This document shows, piece by piece, positions 12,475-23,371 of a stretch of 64,000 nucleotides of DNA (position 1 is its first letter; each line of letters opens with the position of its first letter). The notes beneath the pieces are model-generated. The model had not been told where the DNA came from and did not search any database. It worked only from the letters and a program-made list of their open reading frames with translations. Made by a program: the position numbers and the translations under genes. Source of the DNA: Neospora caninum Liverpool (lineage: Eukaryota > Apicomplexa > Conoidasida > Eucoccidiorida > Sarcocystidae); the NCBI RefSeq assembly GCF_000208865.1, contig NC_018387.1:372001-436000 (forward strand), in the 5' to 3' direction.

Positions 12475-15179
12475 ATGGAGTGGATTCGAGGTGGCCCCGC
12501 CGCAGAGGTGGTTTTCCAGATTCAACAGACCAAGTTTGTGATTCCACCAGAGGTTATGAATCGGTCAGATGTCCAGGGTTCGGGTCTGGCGTTGATTGCG
12601 AAAAATGAAGGATTCAAAGACATCCCGCCGAAACTTCCCAAGGCAGAAGATGGCTCCATCCGCCTCACACGACCCCTGGAAGGCTTTGAGCTCCTCGTCG
12701 ACCACTTGCTAGGTACTCTCCCGTTCTTTGTGACGGTCTCTGTCGTCTCGTTGGGCTCTCTGAGGTTCTTCGCCTTCGCTGTCTGGCCGCGCCCCTGAAG
12801 GCGTCCCTCTTCTCTTTGCATGCGCCCTTCTTCCGCTCTTCTTGCCCGTGTGTGTGTGTGTGGTTCTCTGGCGTTAAAGAGGCTGTGCTCTCTCCTTGTC
12901 CGCTTCTTTCTGCTTGCGCGGGGGCAAGGATGACGAGGACGATCGGGACATCGGAAGACGGGACACGAGTGTCTCGTTTCGTTGATGGGTCCTCGGTTTG
13001 TCTTCTCCTCTACCTTCTCGTGGAGTTCTCCTTCTGCTCTTCTTTGTTATCCTTGTCTGAGTCTTTTCCTCCTTTTTTCTCTGTCTCTTCCAATCGCTCC
13101 GGTCGCGAGCTCTCCCGCGCTGTATAGACAGCCGAGCCACAAAAAAAAGCACGTCCTCACACGCGACTCCGTGCAGTGTCTCGCTTCCCGTGGCAACTTT
13201 GTTTCGCGTGGTGAGGGAATCTTTGTTCTCTTTCCATTGCTTCGCCGCATGCGTTTCTGTGCCTTCGCCTGTCTCGTTCCTCTGCGGATATACTGTTTTG
13301 GATCTGTGCTGCTCTTTTCTCTTTCCTCGGGAAGAGGCCCTCGTCATTTCGTCCAAGTCTCTCAGCATGTACTGACACGTCCTCGTTTTTTCCACTAAAG
13401 GCGGAGAGTTGTGCTGTTTGTTCAGATCTCGAGCCCCTCAGAAACGTCCCCTTGCAGGATTTCGCGAGCAAGTACATCGCGCTAAAATCCGAAATGGCCT
13501 TTTGGCAATTGCCTCTCGAGGACTTACCGTTCAACGATAAGGTCTACTTCGAATCTGCCTGGACAGGTGGGTGCCCTCGACTCCAAAAACCTCGAAGAAA
13601 ACTAGTACCAAAACGGGAAAGGCCTGTCTGTGAATGGCTCACCATGTAGATACAGGAAACTGTAAGAGGCGTTTCGCGTCTCGGGGTGTACGGACTCGCT
13701 GGCCTCGAGTTTTCACGCTTCTTATCGGCAGACAGAGGGTGGGTCGTTTCTTCTGAAATAGGAGCGGAGCTCCGTCGCCAGGCTGCCGCGGAACGAGAAA
13801 CGTAGAAAAGCACGAGGATGGCACAGAGTATCGGCGCTGCAGGCGTCGGCGCAAGAGAAGCGAGCGAAACCACAGCAATAAACCGACAGACCAGATGTCC
13901 ATACATACCTCGCGTCTCGCCAAAAGAAACTTATCTGGACAAACTAGGTGGAACAGCCACGAGCGGCGTTCACGTGGCAACCCCAGACATCCTAAAACAC
14001 TCACTTCTTTTCGTCCCCTCATCTCTTAGTCTCCCTCGCTCTGTCTCCTGACGAGCAGCCGCCAGGTCTCGTTTATTCTTTTGGGGTGTTTCCATTTCCC
14101 TCACTGTCTCTCTCTGTGCGAATCGGTCTTTGCGTCTCTGTGCCGAAATCAGATGAGCGCTGCCTGTTTCCGTTGTCGGCGCCGGATGCTGCCGCTCTCG
14201 AAAAGCACGCAGATGCAGAGCCCACGAGTGGTCGGCGAACTGTCTTAACTCGCCTGGAGAAGCAGCCTGAGGAAATCAGCAAAACGTTTCTCGATCTCGG
14301 CGAGGAAGAAGCACGGGACTGGTCTTTCTTCGCCGTCGAGCCCGCGGAGGTGGCCAAGGTCGCGAGGAAAACCCACAAACCTGTTCCCGGCAGGCTCGTC
14401 CTCGCAGTCGGTGAGATGAGGAGACATGCAGGAAACACCGCCGTGTGAAGACCGGATTTTCGTGGAAAAAGAAGCACATATCAAAGACATACCGACCTTT
14501 TTTCGGGTTGAGTGGTCCAGTGACGCGTGTGCCGACTGAGGCGAAGAGCGAGTCTTCGCGGGCGACAAATGTGTGACGCGCAATTGAGAGGACGAGAGAA
14601 CGAGTAGACGTGTATCGTGCGGAGATCTGGGTCGCATAGACAGAAAAGCTGTTGCCCGATATCTCGGGTTTTTCGTGTTCTGCTCTCCGAAGAAAGTCAC
14701 GAGTCGTTTAGTGCGCACCCGTCGGTCAATCGCCGCAACGCATATGCCCGGAAAAAGGTTCCCAGGGGTGTTCAGGCCGTCACTCTCAATCTCCGCACAT
14801 TCGCAACACATGTGCCCGGAAAAAGGTTCTCAGGGGTATTCGCGCCGTCACTCTCGATCTCCACACACTCGCGCCTCGTCATGCATGCGCATTCACAAGT
14901 GTCTCCTTTCGGCTTGTGGAGATGCGTAGGGCGCGTGTCGGTTCTGTTGTGTCCCGATCTGTCTCACGGTCGGCCCCGCGATTCGCCTGGTTTCATTATG
15001 GATCGGGGTTCAGTCCACAGTTCCTCCCTTTTCTCCTTCCTGCTGGCAAACTGCATTGTCCAACGCTTGCAGCCTCTCGCAGCCTTGCACTGAACGAAGC
15101 GAGAGATATAGCTCGACAGACAAGTCCATTTCAGTACTTAGAGACGTACACAGCAACACCCATATATATATATATACGA

Positions 15180-15217
<38 letters not shown>

Positions 15218-17332
15218 GGATGCGTATTATGTATGCGGACGTGTAGATTTCTATATGTTGTTTCGATGGTTTAAGGTTTTGTGGTGTTCGGGGTGTTTAG
15301 GTCCGAAGAAGTTCTTCTGCAAGATCCCGTATGTCACCGACTTGTGTGTGCACTACGGGACACTGGGCGAGCCCGAGGCAGGCTTCGCGCCTTTCGCTCT
15401 CCTCGTGTCGCCCACAGAGTGCACCATCGTTTGGAGTCTCGGCTGTTTCATTCACATCAAAGCGGCTGAAGGCAGCAATCCTTTGTCGGCGCACATCAAC
15501 GTCATTAAAGAGACCCCGAGCTGGCTCTGTGTTCACCCCTGTTTGGACTACGTCCTGTCAGGTACACAGAGTCCGGGATGCGTTCTCACAATCCGAATCC
15601 CTTCGACCCGGCGCCCGGTGGGCGCAACTAACACTCATGCTATACACACTGGCATATAAACATGTATCACTGCAGGGGTGTAGGAAGAATAGTCCTGCCG
15701 GCTGCAGGGGTGTACGCATGTTGCGACACGACGCAGAGACCTCAGGAGGAACGCGCATGTGTCTGTGTTAGGCCGCAGGCAGCGAGTGTCGAGACGAGGA
15801 GTTTGAATTAGGTGATGGTGTTTGCGGGCGTGCCAGCCGGAGACGTAGGCACAGTCAGCGTAGGGACGTCCAGCTGTAGCCGGGAAAACAGCGACGGCGA
15901 GAATGGAGAGTCTGCGCAAGGCCCCCTCGGCGCATGCAATCGAGATTCGTCGAGTTGCTCAGCTTGTGATGTTTTTGACTTCCATCTTTTCTTTCGGTTT
16001 TAGCGCGCTGAGGTCTACACGTCCCTGGTCTTTTTCTTTCTCGCAGGTGTGAAAGGTCCAGTTCCGTACATTTTTTGCTTCGACATGCCCGACGCCTCGG
16101 CCGTTCGCTTCTTCCCGTGGGGCTGCTTGGTGGTGAACAAACAAGTGACCCTCGAGAGCCGCAAGAAGCCTTCAGACATCAGTAAGGCGGAGCGACAAGA
16201 TGGCGAGGTTCATTTCCCTCGACTCTTGCCGTGCGCGAGACGGCGAAGGAAGAAAAGTGACGCCTCTGCGCAGAGAGAAGACGAGGAGACAAATCCATTC
16301 TTACCCTCCGTAGACCATCGACTGAGGTGACGAGGCGAAGCGTGGATAGCGAGCGAAGCGTGGATAGCGAGCGAAAACCCCGTTTCGTATCACCCTTTCC
16401 CCGGCATGGAAGAAAAGGAGAACAAGAGAGAAGACTAGAGAGCGGGTGGCAGCCACTTTCCTCTCGCTCACTTTTCGTCTGTTTTTGTCCCCGGCCTCTC
16501 AAGCGTTTTTTCCTTTTCCTGGCGTTTTTCTCAGGCGGTCCCTCGGCCTCCGCGTTGGTGGCGCGGCTCGCCTCGCGCGACGAAAGTGGGCCGAACGAGC
16601 ATTTGCGACGCCTCTTCACTTTCCTGCAGCCCGACGCTTCGGCGAGGAAACGCGCCGAGGATCCCTCCGAACTCAATCCGGCGAAGCCTGTGCTGGTCGC
16701 CAGTGTGCTGCGCAGCAAACTGAAGGCGCTCAAGCCCATTGAGCGAATCCACCTGATCAACATGGACATCGAAGAGGTGCGACGGCGCAAGGCGACCGGG
16801 CGAAAAAGCCTATGTCCCGTGCCGCGAGGCAGAAGACGCCACGCGTGTGGGGAAACACAGGCGTGGCTCTTTTAGCAAGGGAACAAAAAAGTTGCGAGAT
16901 ACGGTGGATCTCTACAAATCTGTGTATACGCGTGTATCTGTGTTTATATACACTGTGAGTGTTTCTTTTGGACACTGGTGCAGCGGCGCCTCGCGCACGT
17001 ATTTCCTGGACGTGTGCCGAGATGGAGATTTGCGTAGTGATGTAGATTCCTAAACGTGGATCGATTGTTTTGCCTCTTTGTGCAGGAAAGCTCGGTGACG
17101 CTCCGCCACGGAGAGCACTACGACATTCTGGATGTTCGCAACGCCGCAGGCACTGACTTCGAGGTGGTTATGGCTGTCAACGGAGGTATCGTCTCCCGAA
17201 AGGTGCGTCTTGCAACTCACGCGTCACGGATCGAAAGCGAGACTCCTCTCACACGCAAAAGACGTGTTTCGCCGCTCCACAACCATAAACACAGGCACAT
17301 TTATATATGTGTATTTATACATATATATGTGC

Positions 17333-17367
<35 letters not shown>

Positions 17368-18741
17368 TACGGAAATATATGCAAACGTGTGTACAGTTGC
17401 AGTGAATTTTTGTATTTGTATGTATGTGAACATTTGTAACTGTGTGCGTAGACACTGTCCAGGCATAGCTGCATGTAGGATTATCTCGCGAGCATTTTCA
17501 CACAAAGAGAGACAAAGAGAAGCACAGCGAGGCGACAGGCTCACCTTCGCTCGGCTTCTCCGTTGCTCCGTCACGGCGTGGCGCTTGAGTGGCGAAGTCG
17601 CTTAAGGTCGCTTTGTGTTATTTTTGCGGGCAGTTGTCTGACAATTGCCATGTTCAAATATATATATGCATGCAAATACCAGTGCGTCGGATGTGTTTGG
17701 TCCTCGTGAGCATTTCTACTGGCCGGGGTTTATATACATATGTATTTATATATAGGTGTTCCGAAGTTTGGCGTTTTCTACGGCAGGTGTCCGTACACTC
17801 AGAGGGTCGGACGAAAGCCATTGTGTGCGCATCGGGCTCCAGTCGTTTTTCGCCGATGGCCACATGTAGGTTTTTCTCTCTCTTCGTATGCACGTGCATA
17901 TGCGTGCGAACTGTTTGGCGGTGCAATCCGGAGAAGAGCGAACTCTGTTGTATTCAGCGAGAGGACTTCATGGAAGTTCGTTACGGCGAACCTGTCGCGG
18001 TCGTCGGCGTCACCGGGAAGGGTCACCTCGTCCCTCAAGGTCACCTCCTCATTCCGAATGGTGCTCCAGTCGGCGAGATGTTCCGCAGTCTCACTCTCGT
18101 GAGCGAATACATCATCAGCGAAAGTAGGGCGAACCCAGCTGTGTAGCGTGGCAAGTGCGTAAAACGCCGAGCTGCGAAGGTGTTTGTAGGTCGTTTAATG
18201 CATTCAGGCCTATGCGGAAAAAACTGTCGAAACAGCAACATCAGTACGAAGGAGCGACACTTTAGCGTTCGAGTGCCGTGCCGATCGAGACATCCACGTT
18301 CCGCGGATAACTAGACCATCAACACACATCCTTCTCCATACTCACGTATATTCATGTATTTTTGAAGAGGGATCGAGGTGGATTTAAACGAAGCGGTGTC
18401 TATGCATGGTGTCTGTGTCTGCGTGCTTGAGAGCCGGCTGAAGGCTTGAGCAGTACACAAATCCGCTCCTGGTTGCACAGGTTGCTTGGACGCTCACCCT
18501 TCCAATGAGAGAAAAACTCCAGGAACACAGGTAGCCGCCGTCAAAGGTTGCATGCTGGTCAGATTTCTGTGTAAAAAGTGAGGCGCGTCTTAATGTTCCT
18601 GTCCACTTCTTTTCAGAGACATACTACACCTTTGGTCTGGCCCAGAAGCTGTTTGAGTTCCACCGGTCTCTCTACCTTGGTCGCCCCGGCAGCGACGCAG
18701 GTGGCGACGCAATCTTGAGCAGAAAAGGGTCAAAAGCCTGA
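12475..18741 (+). CDS. Conserved-looking protein of unknown function, nine exons
   Basis: Exons 12475-12712, 13426-13566, 14153-14410, 15301-15561, 16047-16181, 16535-16776, 17086-17202, 17958-18123 and 18617-18741 join with matching phases at every junction to 560 residues. I do not recognise the family. The protein looks globular and beta-rich: no signal peptide, no membrane segment, no low-complexity tail. Blocks such as FFCKIPYVTDLCVHYGT, GPVPYIFCFDMPD and GHLVPQGHLLIPNG read as ordinary folded sequence, and there are eight Cys but no zinc motif. The ATG at 12475 is the first in the exon, but the open frame continues back to an acceptor at 12455, so one or more upstream exons probably exist, either in the 100-N gap or at 11331-11380. 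The 3' end is secure, with the TGA at 18739. Confidence 0.72.
14741..14877. repeat. Two-copy 68-bp tandem repeat in an intron
   Basis: Two adjacent copies, marked by TGCCCGGAAAAAGGTT at 14745 and again 68 bases later, share most positions, including a common CCGTCACTCTC block. They lie in the intron between 14411 and 15300 of the unknown nine-exon gene, so they do not affect the protein. Confidence 0.85.
16335..16370. repeat. Tandem 18-bp duplication in an intron
   Basis: GCGAAGCGTGGATAGCGA occurs twice head to tail in the intron between 16182 and 16534. Confidence 0.85.
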
Positions 18742-21292
18742 ACCTTGGGAGTCGTTCGAGCCAGGTGTTGCTCCTGAGAGCCCCTCGCGCAGCCCTTTTC
18801 CGTCCTCGCCTCTGAGAGTCTTCGGGCCCCGGAGGAGAGAGCCCCGCAAAGGAAAGACGGGGGCGAGAGAAACGGAATCGAGAGAGCAGAAAGATCTCGT
18901 GCGCTCTACATCATATGTGTGAAGACGTTGTCTGTGCGGAGGCTGTCCCATATCCATGTCTTTTTCTCAAATCAAGAAATCATGCCGCCGCTGGCGATGA
19001 TCGGATGTCGTGCAGGAGTGTATGCGTGCACGTAGATACATATATATATGCATAGATATATGTATGTCTACGTATTTTTCTTCATGAGTCCAGTCGCTGT
19101 TGGCTTTGAATGTGAACGACGGGATACGCGTGTATGTGTGGACAAGCGCGTTCTTGCGAGGAAGTGTCCTCCCGTAGCTCCTTCGCTTCTTCGCGAATTG
19201 TTCTGTCTAATCTGCCGCAACGTTCAAATGTGGAGGAGTCACTGGCGTCTGGTTCGGGACGGGCGGAAACGGGCGGGGTCTTTCCTGTTTGGTGACCGGT
19301 CTCTGGCTGTCCCCAGCGAGGTTGGCAATTTTTCTTTATCGCCTCATTCCTAAAGTCGCACGGAGCAGTCATACGGAGACCAGGTGGCGTGCTAGCGAAA
19401 ACAGCGGTCTTGGCAGCAAGGGACACTGCTACGTGGCCGAGGGGGACGCTGCACTAGCGCATGCATTTGCCGACCGGAGCGAGAAAAAGATGCGCATGGG
19501 TGTGTCTCTGCGGGTTCTCCAAAAAAACAGAGCTTCTCAGGCTCGTCTGTAGCTTGCACGCGAATAGAAACGTCTGTATATTCAGATGCCCACACATGAG
19601 GCAAGAAGATGTTTAGCGATGAACTGTCGGTTCTTTTCAATGCCCAAGGCGGAGCANNNNNNNNNNNNNNNNNNNNNNNNNNNNNNNNNNNNNNNNNNNN
19701 NNNNNNNNNNNNNNNNNNNNNNNNNNNNNNNNNNNNNNNNNNNNNNNNNNNNNNNNAGAGAGGGAAAGGGGGTTGTGGCGTCGAGACCATGAAAAGTAGC
19801 CCCCGTCTTTCCTTCCAGCTGATTCTGTTCTTCAGGACTCTCTTTGGAGGGGCTGAAAACCGGCGCGGAGTCGCGCGGATGGGCACGGGTGCAGTCGTGA
19901 ACCTGCAACAAATTCGTGGGGATCGGGAGGGACACGGAGCGCTCATCAAACACCGGTTGTGTCATCGGTCCCTGTCAGCCAAGGACGGGGGAAAGAAGCT
20001 GCGGCAATCAAACCGCAGAGAGATTGAGTCCTGCCTAGCTCTTCCCTGTCGACGAAACGCATCGTAGCTTTATTCTTTTATTTATTAAGGTGCCCTCAGA
20101 ACACGAGAACCGGTGGGACTGCCTCCGCGTGGGGGTCTCTGATAGCTCCCCCGTTTTTCTGAGGGGAGCTACCCCAGCTGCAGCAGTTGAAGGTTAGGTA
20201 GTAACGGGACGCGAGGAACCGAGGAAGTCACGGCGGAGAAGTATTGTTGTAACTGTTTTCCTTTCGGCAAATTCGGAGCGAGGACGTGATTTCGCTTTTG
20301 TGGGTCAATGGGAACAGGTTAGAGTCACTCCATTAACACTACCACAGCAGATATTACGGACACCCAAACGCACACGGTACAGAACATCCCACTGTGTTAG
20401 AATTCACTAGTCAAATCAGCGCCTCACATCCCTTCCCGTTCTGCGTGGGAGCCTTTTCCACCGGGTAGCGGATCTGTCAAACTATCTGAAAAAAAGGCGT
20501 TTATGTGAATGCCGTAGTGTCCCCTCGAGCTTCCACGTCTAAACTCTATCGGACCATGAATTTGCCAGGACCGTGCAGCAACATACTCGCCACCAGATAC
20601 GATCAGAGTGTGAAGAGGTCACACTTCCTCCCAGAACCTCTCTTTCTAGAAAATCTTGAAAAACTTTGGCGACAGACAACCCAAGATAATGAATCATGAT
20701 AGCATATGGTGCGGTGTGGCGGGCGAGGAATTTGGAGGCTCTGCCGAGGTGCGGCAGACACCTCCCTACACTTAACTCGCACCTGTAAACGTCCAGCCTG
20801 TTGTGAGATGTGCCTCCGTTCGTGTCCGTAGTTTCGTGCATGCAAAACTGCGTCTGATACACGGCCTAGTTCTGATACACCACCTATCGCCTCTGGCGTG
20901 GACAGACGCTGAGCACCAGTCCCTTAAACATCGTGCCGTGTCAACTGTTGAAATGCTTGTAGCAGTTTTTTTCTGCGGCGACCAGCCCGCTCAAACTCAT
21001 CAAAACTGCGTTAATTTTGCGAACGAGAACCCTGATTTTTTAGACACCAAGGTGGGTGCCTTCTCAAAAAGACAGCGGATGCCGCTCAAGAGTGACTCGT
21101 ATGTCTCTCGAACGCCGCAACAACATATCAACTGCCATACCAGCTAACTACCGGGTAGCCGCGAGCATCGGTGCACAACGAACCTTTCGGGCACGCACTG
21201 TGGATCGAAAAGGATTCTGCAGGGATCTTCAGTCTCAAGATACAGCGCGGATCGTTTTCCTAGACAGGACGGAGCCCTCAAGAAGTGTGTCA
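18742..21292. other. Non-coding stretch with a second assembly gap
   Basis: 3' flank of the unknown gene, then sequence without open frames of interest. A run of 100 Ns occupies 19657-19756; unlike the first gap, its flanks are not alike. Short frames near 20.5-21.1 kb lack domains and splice support. The last part is the 3' flank of the MCTS1 orthologue, which ends at 21293. Confidence 0.5.
19657..19756. other. Assembly gap of 100 N
   Basis: Exactly 100 Ns; true length unknown. No assigned gene crosses it. Confidence 0.95.
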
Positions 21293-23371
21293 TCAGTCGA
21301 GCTCGGGGACCTGCCACAGGCCATCGTTCAGATATGTGTAGCTCTCGATGCAGATACCCTTGTTGTCTTGGAGGCTGCGATACACCACACACGTTATACA
21401 CATCTGACCGATTATGCACTCTTTCGCCCTTGGACCGCAACGGAGTTTCAGCGGGGTTCCTTTTGCTTTCGTCTACTCGCACCCGCGACGACCCTCATTT
21501 CTAGGTGTGCAGCCAGCAGCTGCAGCTGCAGTCTAACCCCTGTTCTGACTCACATCTGTTTCGTAGACATGGTGGCAATGCCGATTGCGCAAGCGTTCAA
21601 CTTTCCCTCGGCAGTGACTTGCTGCAAAACAAGGAAAAGAGACAATGCATGCTAAACGTACGAATATTTTGACTGGGCCAAGAGCTCTGTACGGCACAGA
21701 GTTTTCCACGGAAACATGAAAACCTAGCACGTACCTACTCTGTCTTTTATGCTATCTGTCCCTCGCGCGAACGTCGCTTGTACCACTCAGGTTTCAGGAA
21801 AAACACACGAGAAAAGTTTTCTCGCTCTTCTCGGCAGCAAAGAATCGCATTTTCCTCACCACCACATCGCCAGCCTCGACATCCTCCATGCGACCGCCCG
21901 GTGAGGTGAGGCCTGGACACATGATGTTTGAACCGCGGAGTACGAAGCTGATGGCGCCTCGATCAACTTGCATTTTCGGCATCATAGATGGGTCTGCAAA
22001 TGCATAGAGGGCCGCAACCAAAATCCAGGAGAGCAAGCGGCGCAAAAAGAGTGGGGCCGAAGGAAGCAGTGGCAGTCAGGTGTGTTGTTTTCGGCCGCGT
22101 CGGCACAAGGCAAAGCAAACAACGCAGTACCGCAGAGAGAATGGTCATCTGCTCAAACCGATTTCTATAGAATACGTGACTGAGAAAGACAAACGGAGTT
22201 CCCGAAATCAACGCAAACATCTCCGTTTCCAAGAAATCCCTAGGCTGCGTTACCATTCCGCCGGACAAAGCTGTTGCGGCTATCCCCGTCCATGATAAAT
22301 CCGGGCGTTTCGAAACTCGTACTCCCGTGCAGTGTGTCGCAGCATCCAAAGAGCGGAAGTACCTCACTTTTGGTTGAAAGCTTCTATCGTCCGACTGTCA
22401 CGACGGCAACACAGAAACGCGAAACAGGCACCCTCTTGCCCCGACCCACAAAAAGAAGGGTAGACCGTTCCTGCCACCGGGGCTGGCCGACAATGACATG
22501 GCTGGAATTTATACTAGGTTCTATCTTGGGATTCTTTGTTTAGAGTGCTGCATCCTGTCAAACTTACAAGTGTGTAGCAGCCGAAGGGTCGGCACCCAGG
22601 GTCCATCACGGCTTTGAAAGAAGAGTATCTCTTTGCCGTTTGCGAGCAGCGTGATGTGCCGCTGGCTGCAAGCAAAAATCAAGTATAGAACAGCGGAAAA
22701 CAAACACGCCTAGGAGAGACTTTCTCGGAATGCACAGGATGTTAAAAGGGTTGGAAGTGCTGCCCGTAGGAGCAGCCGCGAAAAAAAATGTCGAGAGTGA
22801 AAGTGACCGCGAGGGCAATTCGATACTTGGCCTGTTGACCGGCCAAATCGGCTTACCACTTCACCAGAGTCACGGGGGACTTTTTGGGGATAATGTCGTC
22901 GATCACATTTTCCAAACGCGGGTACTGCTTCAGAATCTGTGAGGAAGGCATGCAGATGCACACGGCAACGGACCTTGAAACGGACCACTACCATGGGAGC
23001 TGTGACGAACGTCTACAACCGACTCGGACCCCGACTAGTCTCCAGGTGCCGCACCCACACACGTAGATTGCCTGGGTAAATTTCGCCAGATATCTGTCGT
23101 GTTCCTCGCCCCAAATGTCGCATCTGACAGTGGTGGCTCTCTTTCGCCGACTGTTCTGTTTCTTCCAAACGCGGGACGCGGAGTGGTTGACTAGAACCTT
23201 GGAAGGCCGGGAGCAGCGCATGTCTTTTATTTGCCGCAAGAGACGGAACACGAGACAAATAGCGACTACGAGACATTCCAGTAGACGCACCTGCGCTCGA
23301 ATTGCCCTCTGGGCAGACGACTTGGCGATGTTTTGCGCCGAAATTTCCTCGACAGAGAACTTTTTCATCAT
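21293..23371 (-). CDS. MCTS1: MCTS1/MCT-1 orthologue (PUA-domain translation factor)
   Basis: Six small exons on the minus strand, 23371-23291, 22936-22857, 22665-22568, 21993-21860, 21621-21554 and 21374-21293, join in phase to 180 residues, almost exactly the 181 of animal MCTS1. Diagnostic stretches: MMKKFSVEE at the N terminus, IIPKKSPVTLVKC, PTLRLLHTYP, then the PUA signature VDRGAISFVLRGSNIMCPGL followed by TSPGG, then AEGK, MSTKQ, and YLNDGLW near the C terminus. All donors are GT, including a full GTAAGT at the third. In other eukaryotes MCTS1 pairs with DENR to recycle post-termination 40S subunits and to promote reinitiation and non-canonical start selection; the N-terminal domain contacts the ribosome and PUA binds tRNA/rRNA. 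Two adjacent ATGs exist at 23371 and 23368. Exons of at most 134 bases make the gene nearly invisible in open-frame scans. Confidence 0.93.

Noticed and set aside
18740..18770. tRNA-like TTCGAGCC segment
   Set aside because: No acceptor stem, anticodon arm or second box at the right spacing; no tRNA or rRNA gene was found in the window.
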